Assembly (NCBI RefSeq): GCF_009720835.1
Contig: NZ_WNKZ01000061.1
Location: 1-39,334 of the forward strand
Reading direction: 5' to 3'
Origin: Pseudoduganella buxea
GTDB lineage: Bacteria > Pseudomonadota > Gammaproteobacteria > Burkholderiales > Burkholderiaceae_D
Length of the DNA stretch: 39,334 nucleotides
Below are positions 1 to 7,154 of this stretch, in pieces (within the stretch, counting starts at the first letter, position 1; each line of letters begins with the position of its first letter). Below the pieces are notes generated by a model. That model was given only the letters and a program-made list of their open reading frames with translations, was not told the DNA's origin and did no database searches. The position numbers and the translations under genes are program-made.

Positions 1-1090
1 CCGTGCCGCGGCCGCGGCCGGCCTCGCGCGGCGCCCGTTCCATTGCCGCCCGCCCCCGCGCCACGGCCGTCAGCAGGGGGATTTCCTCGCGCGACAGCCA
101 CGGACAATGGCCGCCCAGGAACCAGCCCAGGAAGGATTCGAAGGTGCGCGTGACGGAGAAGCGGTCGTCCTCCTCGTGCAGGGCGACGGGCAGCTGCTCG
201 CCCGAGGCGAGGCTGCGGGCCTGCTGCACCTGCACTTCGTCGAAATAGCTTTCCAGCGACATGCCGGAGTGGCCGTAGGCCTGGGACAGCGCCCGCTCGA
301 ACACGGGCTGGTAGCCGGGGATATTGCGCTCAGGGTCGCCGCGTCGCCACAGCGCCCGCTGCACGGCGTCGTCCATCTCGATGCGCGAGGGCAGCGGGTA
401 GATCAGCAGGGGGCGCTGCTCGTCCTCGTGACTGCGGCGCCAGGCCGTGGCCCGCTGGATCAGCGCCTCCAGCCCTTCCAGGTGCTGCCGGTTCGGCGTG
501 AACACGAGCACCAGCTTGGTGGGCAGCAGGGTCGTGCAGATGCTGGCCGTGGCCGTGCGGCCCGCGCGCGAGTCGACCAGCACGTGGCGGAAGCGGCGCG
601 TCAGGTTGGCGCCGAATACCCGGAACAGCGCGGGACAGCCGGCGAACAATGCTTCCCAGTCCAGCTGCGCCAGGCGTTCGGCATAGCTGTCGTCGAGCCT
701 GCCGGCGCGCAGCAGGTACAGGGGCCGGCTGTTATCGGCGCGCACGATGTACTGCTCCCAGCCGACGGCGTCGAGCACCTGCTGGGCCAGGTATTCGTCG
801 TCATGGGCCGTGACGAGCCGGCTGCGCCGCAGCAGCTGGTCGCGGCACGCTTCGAACAGCTCCAGCAGGCCCGGCCCTTCCGCGCTGGCGCGGAAGTAAT
901 GGTGCAGGCCCGGCGCTTCCATGTCCCAGTCCACCATCAGGGTCGGCACGGAGGCATTGTTGCGGCGTGCCAGCATGACGGCCAGGTTGGCCAATGCCAT
1001 CGTGCGCCCGGCCCCTCCCTTGTGCGAATGAAAGGTGACGACCTCTCCGGGTTCGTCGAGCGGTGGCAGAGACAGGCGATGCGTTTCCAT
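1..1090 (-). CDS. KGGxGR-variant P-loop ATPase (partial, runs off left edge)
   Basis: At least 363 codons are readable from the ATG at 1090 leftwards with no stop, so the C-terminus lies outside the window. Residues 24-30 read KGGAGRT, a ParA/MinD-type deviant Walker A in which the usual final Lys is Arg. VDWDMEAPGLHHYF follows at about 53-66 and a VLVDSRAGRT stretch later resembles the switch II region. These are hallmarks of the KGGVGR-motif variant of the SIMIBI NTPases, which are known beside TIR or other effector domains in signalling and conflict-type systems. AAAGG lies about 7 nt before the ATG. The gene follows the TIR gene by 69 nt on the same strand, so the two are probably co-transcribed and work together, with the ATPase as sensor or switch. 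The target and trigger cannot be told from sequence. Confidence 0.85.
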   Translation of the reverse strand, partial: METHRLSLPPLDEPGEVVTFHSHKGGAGRTMALANLAVMLARRNNASVPTLMVDWDMEAPGLHHYFRASAEGPGLLELFEACRDQLLRRSRLVTAHDDEYLAQQVLDAVGWEQYIVRADNSRPLYLLRAGRLDDSYAERLAQLDWEALFAGCPALFRVFGANLTRRFRHVLVDSRAGRTATASICTTLLPTKLVLVFTPNRQHLEGLEALIQRATAWRRSHEDEQRPLLIYPLPSRIEMDDAVQRALWRRGDPERNIPGYQPVFERALSQAYGHSGMSLESYFDEVQVQQARSLASGEQLPVALHEEDDRFSVTRTFESFLGWFLGGHCPWLSREEIPLLTAVARGRAAMERAPREAGRGRGT

Positions 1091-1159
1091 GGCGGACCTT
1101 TATTGTTGGCTGGAGGGATGCTGTGGCAGGCAGCGAACGGCGACACGAAGGCCTTGCCA

Positions 1160-1765
1160 TCAGCGCGGAAAATGCGGCGGCGGGGCCGCGCGCCATTCCG
1201 GCGGCAAGGGCGGCAGCTGGAAGGCGCCGCAGTCGTGTCCGGCCGGGATGGCATATTTCAGGCAGTGGTAATGGGCCACGATACGCTGCACCATCTTGTC
1301 GATGTCGGGCAGGAAGTCCGGGTTGGTCTTCAGGTCCCCCGTGGCAAGGGTATAGCGGGAGAAATCGACGTACATGCCGGGATCGGTGATCTGCGGCGGC
1401 AGGCTCAGCGGGTGGCGCGTCATGATGACGGGGATCGTCAGGTGGCTGGGCAGGTCGTACCACTGGCGCCGCTCGGCCTCGATCAGCTGCATCGCCGCGA
1501 ACTCGCGCCGGGTATAGGCATGGGCCTCGTATTTCGGGGTATAGATCACGATCATGCAGACGCTTTCGCACAGCGCCCGCGCGATCTTGCGGTCCAGGTC
1601 GTCGCCACCACCGAGCTGTTCGCTGTCGACGAACAGTTCCCGCTCCGTATCGAAATGCGGTTCGAGATAGCAGCGCAGCGCGTCGATCAGGTCGTTCCTG
1701 AACTTGCTCATATACGCGTGCTGGCCATGGGCGTAGCTGAAGAAACAGCCATAGCGGATTGTCAT
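1160..1765 (-). CDS. TIR-domain protein
   Basis: 201 aa. Residues 4-100 fit a TIR fold: a first strand RYGCFFSYAH, then VDSEQLGGGDDLDRKIARAL where TIR proteins have the BB loop and following helix, then MIVIYTPKYE and TRREFAAM. Glu88 in RREF is where catalytic TIR domains carry the NAD-cleaving Glu, so NADase or nucleotide-signal activity is possible but unproven. Residues 101-201 are a less familiar tail ending in a Pro-rich segment. AGGAGAGG stands just before the ATG and a sigma70-like promoter lies about 50 nt upstream. The next gene is the KGGAGRT ATPase. The pairing resembles TIR / KGGVGR-ATPase modules of NTP-dependent conflict systems (family knowledge). A cytoplasmic location is expected: no signal or membrane segment is seen. 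Confidence 0.8.
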   Translation of the reverse strand: MTIRYGCFFSYAHGQHAYMSKFRNDLIDALRCYLEPHFDTERELFVDSEQLGGGDDLDRKIARALCESVCMIVIYTPKYEAHAYTRREFAAMQLIEAERRQWYDLPSHLTIPVIMTRHPLSLPPQITDPGMYVDFSRYTLATGDLKTNPDFLPDIDKMVQRIVAHYHCLKYAIPAGHDCGAFQLPPLPPEWRAAPPPHFPR

Positions 1766-1812
1766 GTCATCCTCTCCTGTTTCTCCCCTGCCCAGGTGTC
1801 GATATGGTCTTT

Positions 1813-1842
1813 TTTATAACGAATGCAAGCCAACTGTAACAA
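1813..1842 (-). promoter_or_regulatory. Candidate promoter of the TIR-ATPase operon
   Basis: Read on the minus strand, TTGTTA (1842-1837, 4/6 to the -35 consensus) is followed after 18 nt by TATAAA (1818-1813, 5/6 to the -10). Transcription would begin near 1806 and leave a leader of about 40 nt before the TIR ATG at 1765. Confidence 0.45.
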
Positions 1843-1885
1843 GCTGGTCAGAGGGAGCTTTGCGCTGGCGCAAACGGCGGACGAG

Positions 1886-1914
1886 CTGCGCATGCGCAGT
1901 CATGCGACTGCGCA
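1886..1914. repeat. Overlapping palindromes between the helicase gene and the TIR operon
   Basis: CTGCGCATGCGCAG (1886-1899) is a perfect palindrome. It overlaps a 9-bp inverted repeat TGCGCAGTC / GACTGCGCA with a 4-nt loop (1893-1914). No T-run follows on either strand, so it is not a standard intrinsic terminator. It lies about 45 bp upstream of the candidate TIR promoter and could be an operator, or the 3' hairpin of the helicase transcript. Confidence 0.45.
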
Positions 1915-1985
1915 GTCAGGAAGAAAAGGCGGAATGGAATTGCCGGCGCGACAGCGCGTACCGGCTGGCGCTTCAGGCGGAAGTT

Positions 1986-4019
1986 TCAGGACGGCTTGCC
2001 GGCGCCGCTGTGGAAGAACTCGATGACTTCGGCCTGTTCGCGCGTGCGCTTGAACGGCGGCAGGCTTTGCCAGATGCGGCGGCCATAGGGCTTGGAGATG
2101 ACGCGGGGGTCGCACAGCATCAGCACGCCGCGGTCGCCTTCATCGCGGATCAGGCGGCCGGCGCCCTGCTTCAGGTTGATGATCGCCTCGGGCAAGGTGT
2201 GATGGACAAAGCCGTTCATGCCCTTCTTCTCCATCACTTCGATGCGGGCCGCCAGCACCGGGTCGTCCGGCGGCGCGAACGGCAGCTTGTCGATGATGAC
2301 CAGCGACAGCGCCTCGCCGCGCACGTCGACGCCTTCCCAGAAGCTCTGGCTGCCGATCAGCACGCCGTTGCCGGCCTTGCGGAACTGGTCCAGCAGCTCG
2401 GTGCGGCCACGGTCGCCCTGCACGAACAGGGGGAATTTCAGGCCCCGCTTGTCGAACTCGTCGCGCAGGCGTTCGGCGGCCCGCTTCACGGCGCGCAAGG
2501 TGGTGCACAGCAGGAAGGTGCGTCCGCCGGCCGCCTCTATGACGGGCAGCGCCGCATCCAGCACGGCATCCGTGTAGCCCATCGAGTTCGGGTCCGGCAG
2601 CCCCTGCGGCACGTACAGGATGCCCTGCTCGGCGTAGTTGAACGGGCTGGGCCAGGACTTGGCGGGCTCGTCGTACAGGCCCAGCTGGTGGGCGAAGTGC
2701 TTGAAGTCGTTCTTCACGGCCAGGGTGGCGGACGTGAAGATCCAGCTGCGCGGCACGCCTTCGCGCTGGTTGTTGAAAATCTGCGCGATCGACAGCGGCG
2801 TCTTGTGCAATTGCAGCGAGCTGGCGAAGGCTTCCACCCAGTACACCGCCTCCTGGCCCGGCGCCACCTTGGCCTTCGGGTCGTACTGCCAGTCCTTGAA
2901 GGCCTGGGCCAGTTCCAGCCCGCGCGTGCGGCACTGCTCCAGGGTCTCGGCGCGCTGGGCCTGGCCTTCCAGCACTTCCAGCATGCCGTCCAGCTCTTCC
3001 TTCAGCTTGGCCAGCGCCGGGAAGAATTCCGACGACGGCGCGATCTGCGGCAGCGACAGGCGCACGATGTCCTGCGGGAAGGTCAGGCGCAAATCGCGCG
3101 CGGCCTTTTCCACCACGGACACGACGGCGCCCCAGTTGGCGCCGTCACGGGCATGCGACAGGCCCTCGGCCAGCACGTCGCGGCACAATTCCAGCACCTG
3201 CGACGTCGACACGCTTTCGCCGAAGAACAGGGTGGCCGTGTCGGGCAGCTGGTGCGCCTCGTCGAAGATGATGGTGTTGGCCGACGGCAGCAACTCGGCC
3301 ACGCCCGTGTCCTTCAGTGCCACGTCGGCGAAGAACAGGTGGTGGTTGACGACGACGACGTCGGCCTGCTGCGCCTCGCGCCGCGCCTTCATGACGAAGC
3401 AGTCCTCGTAGTACTGGCATTCCTGGCCGACGCAATTCTCGCGCGTGGACGTCACCAAATTCCACACGGGCGCGTTTTCCGGCACCCGCGCCAGTTCGGC
3501 CTTGTCGCCCGTCTGCGTCATCTTCAGGAAGCGGGAAATCTCGCGCAGGTAGCCCACGTCCTCGCGCGACGTCATGCGCCCGTTGGCCAGGGTGCGTTCC
3601 AGGTGGTAGTGGCACAGGTAGTTGGCGCGCCCCTTCAGCAGCGCCACCGACACGGGCGCTTGCAGCGCCTTGCGCACGGTGGGGATGTCGCGCGAGAACA
3701 GCTGGTCCTGCAGGTTCTTCGTGCCCGTCGAAACGATGGTCTTGCCGCCCCACAGCAGCGCCGGCACCAGGTAGGCAAAGGTCTTGCCCGTGCCCGTGCC
3801 GGCCTCGGCGATCAAGGTCTCCTGGCCGGCGATGGCATGGGCGATGGCTTTTGCCATTTCCGTCTGCGATTTGCGGGGGCGAAAACCGCCCACGGCCGGG
3901 CCCAGCGGCCCGCCCGTGCCGAACAGGCGCTCCACTTCGGCGTCGTGCTTGCCGACGACGTCAGCGGGAACGGCAATGTCGCCGGCCGGGTCGGCAGGCG
4001 TGGAATCTTGATCGGTCAA
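1986..4019 (-). CDS. yoaA: DinG/YoaA-family ATP-dependent DNA helicase
   Basis: 677 aa, superfamily 2 XPD-like helicase expected to unwind damaged or stalled DNA 5' to 3' in the cytoplasm. Walker A AGTGTGKT is at 73-80 and the DEAH box reads IIFDEAHQ. Four cysteines between them (one in NYLCHY, three in the ENCVGQECQYYEDC stretch) match the Fe-S cluster ligands of this family. The C-terminal motifs FWEGVDVRG, KLPFAPPDDP and LKQGAGRLIRD are closer to E. coli YoaA than to DinG, hence the symbol, given with reserve. No in-frame ATG exists before the helicase core; the proposed start is TTG at 4019, without a clear ribosome site. It lies 24 nt after the YdcH-like gene and may share its transcript. 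Confidence 0.9.
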   Translation of the reverse strand: MTDQDSTPADPAGDIAVPADVVGKHDAEVERLFGTGGPLGPAVGGFRPRKSQTEMAKAIAHAIAGQETLIAEAGTGTGKTFAYLVPALLWGGKTIVSTGTKNLQDQLFSRDIPTVRKALQAPVSVALLKGRANYLCHYHLERTLANGRMTSREDVGYLREISRFLKMTQTGDKAELARVPENAPVWNLVTSTRENCVGQECQYYEDCFVMKARREAQQADVVVVNHHLFFADVALKDTGVAELLPSANTIIFDEAHQLPDTATLFFGESVSTSQVLELCRDVLAEGLSHARDGANWGAVVSVVEKAARDLRLTFPQDIVRLSLPQIAPSSEFFPALAKLKEELDGMLEVLEGQAQRAETLEQCRTRGLELAQAFKDWQYDPKAKVAPGQEAVYWVEAFASSLQLHKTPLSIAQIFNNQREGVPRSWIFTSATLAVKNDFKHFAHQLGLYDEPAKSWPSPFNYAEQGILYVPQGLPDPNSMGYTDAVLDAALPVIEAAGGRTFLLCTTLRAVKRAAERLRDEFDKRGLKFPLFVQGDRGRTELLDQFRKAGNGVLIGSQSFWEGVDVRGEALSLVIIDKLPFAPPDDPVLAARIEVMEKKGMNGFVHHTLPEAIINLKQGAGRLIRDEGDRGVLMLCDPRVISKPYGRRIWQSLPPFKRTREQAEVIEFFHSGAGKPS

Positions 4020-4043
4020 AATAGTCGGGGAAAGGGGGGCGTG

Positions 4044-4244
4044 TCACGCCGGTACATCGGGCACCAGCTGCATCTTCAGCAGCGTGATGTAATCTTTCAG
4101 TTGCAGTTTGCGTTTCTTCAGCCGCCGCAGTTGCAGCTGGTCGTGATGCCCGTCCAGGGTGAGCATCTCGATCACGGCGTCCAGGTCGCGGTGTTCCACA
4201 TCCAGCTCGACAATGCGGCGCCGGATCTCGTCTTCGTTCTTCAT
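4044..4244 (-). CDS. YdcH-like (DUF465) small protein
   Basis: 66 aa from the ATG at 4244 (MKNEDEIRRRIVELDVEHRD). The protein is almost entirely charged helix, with LQLRRLKKRKLQLKDYI near the C-terminus, the pattern of the DUF465/YdcH family: short coiled-coil proteins of unknown function common in proteobacteria. The frame is open upstream to 4442, but that extension is Cys-rich, compositionally unlike coding sequence and covers the divergent promoter region, so the shorter start is preferred. No strong ribosome site is visible. The helicase gene follows after 24 nt. Confidence 0.75.
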   Translation of the reverse strand: MKNEDEIRRRIVELDVEHRDLDAVIEMLTLDGHHDQLQLRRLKKRKLQLKDYITLLKMQLVPDVPA

Positions 4245-4444
4245 GGGATTCGCTACAAGTAAGGTCCGCGCCGCAGCGCCATGTTTGCCAACGGTTCCAG
4301 CAACGATTGAATCAGTTGCAAGCATCACAACGCAACAATCTACAATGCAATAATTCGTAATTGCAACAACGTACTTGCAACAAAACTGCGAACCGGTGCA
4401 TAGTTTAACCCAGGTATGCATGAGAAAGAAGCCATCCGGCATTT
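4245..4444. promoter_or_regulatory. Divergent promoter region, ydcH-like / PP2C
   Basis: This 200-bp segment is clearly more AT-rich than the genes around it and must hold promoters for both directions. For the plus strand, TTGCAA (4375-4380) with CATAGT (4399-4404) at 18-nt spacing is a weak sigma70 candidate for the phosphatase gene. TTGCAA also occurs at 4361-4366. No strong operator is seen. Confidence 0.35.
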
Positions 4445-5224
4445 ATGAGCGAATACAAGATAGAGGCCGGCACCGCCCAGCACGTCGGCAACCGGCCACA
4501 ACAGCACGACCGGGTGGCCCTGTTTACGGCGCCGAAGGCGCCAGGCTATGTGCTGGCCATCGTCGCCGACGGCGGCACCGGCAATGCCATCGGCGCCGAC
4601 CAGGCCCTGCACACGGCGAAGCAGTCGTTCGACGACTACAAGGTGGGCGACGCGCCCAGCCTGGAGCGCCTGGCGGCCCTGCTGCGCGAAATCGTCCAGG
4701 AAACCCACGACGTGCTGCTGATGAACCCGGCCAACGCCGAGGCCCGCTCGACCCTGGTGCTGCTGCTGCTGACACCGCAGCGCCAGGCCGTCTGGGCCAC
4801 CGTGGGCGACTCGCGCCTGTACCGTTTCGATCACGGCGCCCTGCGCGGCCGCACGGGCGACACGGACTATATTCAACACCTGATCGACGTCGACAAGGTG
4901 CCGCCGGAAGCAGCGCGCCGCCACCGCGCCTCGCGCCTGCTGGCCAATGCCGTCGGCAATCCGCTGAAGGCGCCTTTCGTGGCGGTCGGCGTGCAGGAAG
5001 ACCTGCAGGCGGGCGACGCCTTCCTGCTGTGCACGGACGGCCTGTGGCCCTACTTCACCGACACGGAACTGGCCGCCGCCATCTCGCGCCGCACGCCCCG
5101 CGCCGCCGCCGAGCTGCTGATCGACAAGGCCAGGGAGCGGGCCAAGGGCAATGGCGACAATTGTTCGATGGCGATCGTGCGGCTGGTGGCGCGTGCCATG
5201 CCGGCGGACATGGCTGCGACGTAA
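4445..5224 (+). CDS. PP2C-family protein serine/threonine phosphatase
   Basis: 259 aa, a stand-alone metal-dependent phosphatase domain with no membrane segment. The PP2C motifs are in order: GNRPQQHDRVAL (Asp22), VADGGTG (Asp42-Gly43, where most members have DGMGG), ATVGDSRLYRF (118-128), LLCTDGLWPYF (Asp198) and GDNCS (Asp238-Asn239). The metal-binding aspartates are therefore present and the enzyme is probably active. It would dephosphorylate Ser/Thr residues set by a Hanks-type kinase, but no kinase gene is in the window, so the partner is unknown. It starts 200 nt from the divergent ydcH-like gene and converges on the coiled-coil gene. Confidence 0.85.
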   Translation: MSEYKIEAGTAQHVGNRPQQHDRVALFTAPKAPGYVLAIVADGGTGNAIGADQALHTAKQSFDDYKVGDAPSLERLAALLREIVQETHDVLLMNPANAEARSTLVLLLLTPQRQAVWATVGDSRLYRFDHGALRGRTGDTDYIQHLIDVDKVPPEAARRHRASRLLANAVGNPLKAPFVAVGVQEDLQAGDAFLLCTDGLWPYFTDTELAAAISRRTPRAAAELLIDKARERAKGNGDNCSMAIVRLVARAMPADMAAT

Positions 5225-5246
5225 AAAAGCCGGCGCGCGGCCGGCT
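5223..5246 (-). terminator. Intrinsic terminator of the coiled-coil protein gene
   Basis: Read on the minus strand, a 7-bp stem AGCCGGC / GCCGGCT with a 5-nt loop is followed by TTTTTT. It begins 22 nt after the stop of the gene at 5269. The PP2C stop codon lies inside the T-run side, so it may serve poorly for the plus strand. Confidence 0.8.
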
Positions 5247-5268
5247 GGTGTGCAGGAAGCCGTCAGCC

Positions 5269-5946
5269 TTATTTCGCCACGGCCTTCTGCTTCGCCTTTT
5301 CCGCATCGGCGGCGGCCTTGGCGGCCGCGTCGGCTGCCCGCTTGGCCTGCTTGGCGGCGCGTTCGGCCTTTTTCCGCGCGATTTCTTCCTGGCGCGTCTT
5401 CGATTCGACCTGCTTCTGCTGGTACTGTTCGACCTTCTTCGCACGCTGGCCTGCTTCGGCGGCCTCCTGGGCTTCGCGTGCGCGCACGCGCGCCTCGTGC
5501 TGGGCCTGGCGCTCGGCCGGCGTCTGCTTCGGCGCGGGGCGCGTGCGCTCGGGCGCCACCGTCTTGGGCACCGGTGGATTGGCCGCGTTGGCGGCGGCCG
5601 TCTCGGCGTCCTTGCGGGCGCGCTCTTCCAGTTCGCGGTCTCGTTCCTCGACGGCATGCTTGCGCTTGAAGTGGTTGGCGTCCACCTCCATCGTGCGCAG
5701 CTCGGAAAGGCGCAGCCGGCGCTTTTCCTTGGCCTTGTCCAGGCAGTTATTGACGAAGAACTTCTCGTAGCAGACCGCTTCCTGCTCGGAGAATTCGCGC
5801 TCGGCGGCCGCGCGCTCCTGCGCCACGCGCGCCAGGTTGGCGTCGGCCTGCTCCACCGTCTGCAACGGCGCCACCGGCTGCGCGAAGGCGCTGGCCGACA
5901 GCAGGGCCGCGCCGGCGATCAGGGAAATTTTCAAGTACATTGCCAT
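5269..5946 (-). CDS. Secreted Ala/Lys/Glu-rich coiled-coil protein, function unknown
   Basis: 225 aa. Residues 1-22 are a typical Sec signal peptide (LISLIAGAALLSASAFA-like core with an AFA-Q cleavage site). Residues 28-110 form a charged helical region with one Cys pair, CYEKFFVNNC, that could make a periplasmic disulfide. A Pro-rich hinge follows, then a long Ala/Lys/Arg/Glu coiled coil from about 140 to the end. The composition hides homology and no enzyme motif is seen; a cell-envelope structural or linker role is only a guess. The start is the ATG at 5946 with GGAAG upstream; MYLK two codons later is the alternative. It lies 40 nt after zapE and ends at a good terminator. Confidence 0.7.
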   Translation of the reverse strand: MAMYLKISLIAGAALLSASAFAQPVAPLQTVEQADANLARVAQERAAAEREFSEQEAVCYEKFFVNNCLDKAKEKRRLRLSELRTMEVDANHFKRKHAVEERDRELEERARKDAETAAANAANPPVPKTVAPERTRPAPKQTPAERQAQHEARVRAREAQEAAEAGQRAKKVEQYQQKQVESKTRQEEIARKKAERAAKQAKRAADAAAKAAADAEKAKQKAVAK

Positions 5947-5986
5947 GCTGGGGCTTCCGCTTTCGGTCCGGGTTTCAGGTCTCGTT

Positions 5987-7084
5987 TCAGGTCAGTGACG
6001 CGGCCGCGCCGCGCTGGGCCTTGTCCATGTACTCGCGCGACTGCATCTCGACGATGCGCGACACGGTGCGGTGGAACTCGTTGGCCAGCGCGCCGCTCGT
6101 GTACAGCTCCTCCGGCTCCACTTCGGCCGACATGATCAGCTTCACGCCCTGGTCGTAGAACACGTCGATCAGCCACGTGAAACGGCGCGCTTCGGACGAC
6201 TGCCCGGCCGACATCATCGGCACCCCGGACAATATCACGGTATGGAAACGGCTGGCGATTTCGAGGTAGTCGTTCTGCGAACGGGGGCCGCCGCACAGGG
6301 TCTTGAAGTCGAACCAGATCACGGTGCCGGCCCGGCGCAGCGCGCGGATGTCGCGGTTCTCGATCTGGATGTGCGGGTCCTCGTCCTGCGTGGCGGACAG
6401 CTTGCCGTAGGCCTCGCGCAGCTTCTCGTCGGTGGCCGTATTGAGCGGCATGTAGTAGGCGTTGACCTGCTCCAGCGCGCGGCCACGGTAGTCGACCCCG
6501 GCGTCGACGTTGAGCACATCCATGCGCTCCTTCAACAGCGCGATGGTAGGCAGGATGCGGTCGCGGTGCAGGCCGTCCGGATACAGCGTGGACGGCTCGT
6601 AGTTCGACGTCATGATGAAGGACACGCCGTTGTCGTACAGCGCCTTCATCAGGTTATACAGGATCATCGCGTCGGCCACGTCGGAGACGTGGAACTCGTC
6701 GAAGCAGATCAGGCGGTATTTCTTGGCGATGCGCTTGGCCACCTCGTCGAGCGGGTCGGCGATGCCCATCAGCTCATCGAGCTGCAGGTGCACGGCGCGC
6801 ATGAACTCGTGGAAGTGCAGGCGCGTCTTGCGCACCACGGGCACCACCGAGTAGAACGAATCCATCAGGAAGGACTTGCCGCGCCCTACCCCGCCCCACA
6901 TGTAGACGCCGCGCGGCACGTCGGGCCGGTTGATCAGCCGCTTGAAGCTGTTCGAGCGCTGGGCCTTGTAGTCCACCCAGTCGTCATAGCACTGCTGGAG
7001 ACGGTCGACGGCGCGGCGCTGCGCCTCGTCGGGCTTGAAGTTGCGCTGTTCCAGCGCGTGCTGGTAAAACTCGTGGACGTTCAT
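5987..7084 (-). CDS. zapE: Cell division protein ZapE (AFG1-family ATPase)
   Basis: 365 aa from the ATG at 7084. ZapE is a Z-ring-associated AAA+ ATPase that acts in the cytoplasm at the division site, and the bacterial relative of mitochondrial Afg1. Walker A GGVGRGKS is at 64-71; Walker B reads RLICFDEFHV; MTSNYEP and HRDRILP follow as is usual for the family. The length is normal. The frame extends upstream to 7105, but that codon sits inside the lpdA terminator hairpin side, so 7084 is chosen although no clear ribosome site precedes it. It follows lpdA in the same direction, an arrangement I associate with betaproteobacterial 2-oxoglutarate dehydrogenase loci. Confidence 0.92.
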   Translation of the reverse strand: MNVHEFYQHALEQRNFKPDEAQRRAVDRLQQCYDDWVDYKAQRSNSFKRLINRPDVPRGVYMWGGVGRGKSFLMDSFYSVVPVVRKTRLHFHEFMRAVHLQLDELMGIADPLDEVAKRIAKKYRLICFDEFHVSDVADAMILYNLMKALYDNGVSFIMTSNYEPSTLYPDGLHRDRILPTIALLKERMDVLNVDAGVDYRGRALEQVNAYYMPLNTATDEKLREAYGKLSATQDEDPHIQIENRDIRALRRAGTVIWFDFKTLCGGPRSQNDYLEIASRFHTVILSGVPMMSAGQSSEARRFTWLIDVFYDQGVKLIMSAEVEPEELYTSGALANEFHRTVSRIVEMQSREYMDKAQRGAAASLT

Positions 7085-7103
7085 CGGTGGTTTCGCTCGG
7101 TAC

Positions 7104-7136
7104 AAAAAGGCCGGGCCGGCATAAGGCCGGCCCGGC
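7104..7136 (-). terminator. Intrinsic terminator after lpdA
   Basis: On the minus strand an 11-bp GC-rich stem (7136-7126 with 7120-7110, loop of 5) is followed by TTTTT (7108-7104). It starts 18 nt after the lpdA stop, so zapE is probably transcribed separately or by readthrough. Confidence 0.85.
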
Positions 7137-7154
7137 TGGGACGCTGCGCGACGC

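Noticed and set aside
107..1819. A 570-codon open frame on the plus strand across the TIR and ATPase genes
   Set aside because: High-GC antisense frame with no recognisable domain, whereas the minus strand encodes clear TIR and P-loop motifs with ribosome sites.
4245..4442. N-terminal extension of the YdcH-like protein
   Set aside because: The extension is Cys- and Val-rich, lies in AT-rich promoter DNA and is not part of the YdcH family length.
5269..5946. TolA- or TonB-like function for the secreted coiled-coil protein
   Set aside because: The Ala/Lys/Glu-rich stretch resembles TolA only in composition; there is a cleavable signal instead of a membrane anchor and no TolA C-terminal domain.
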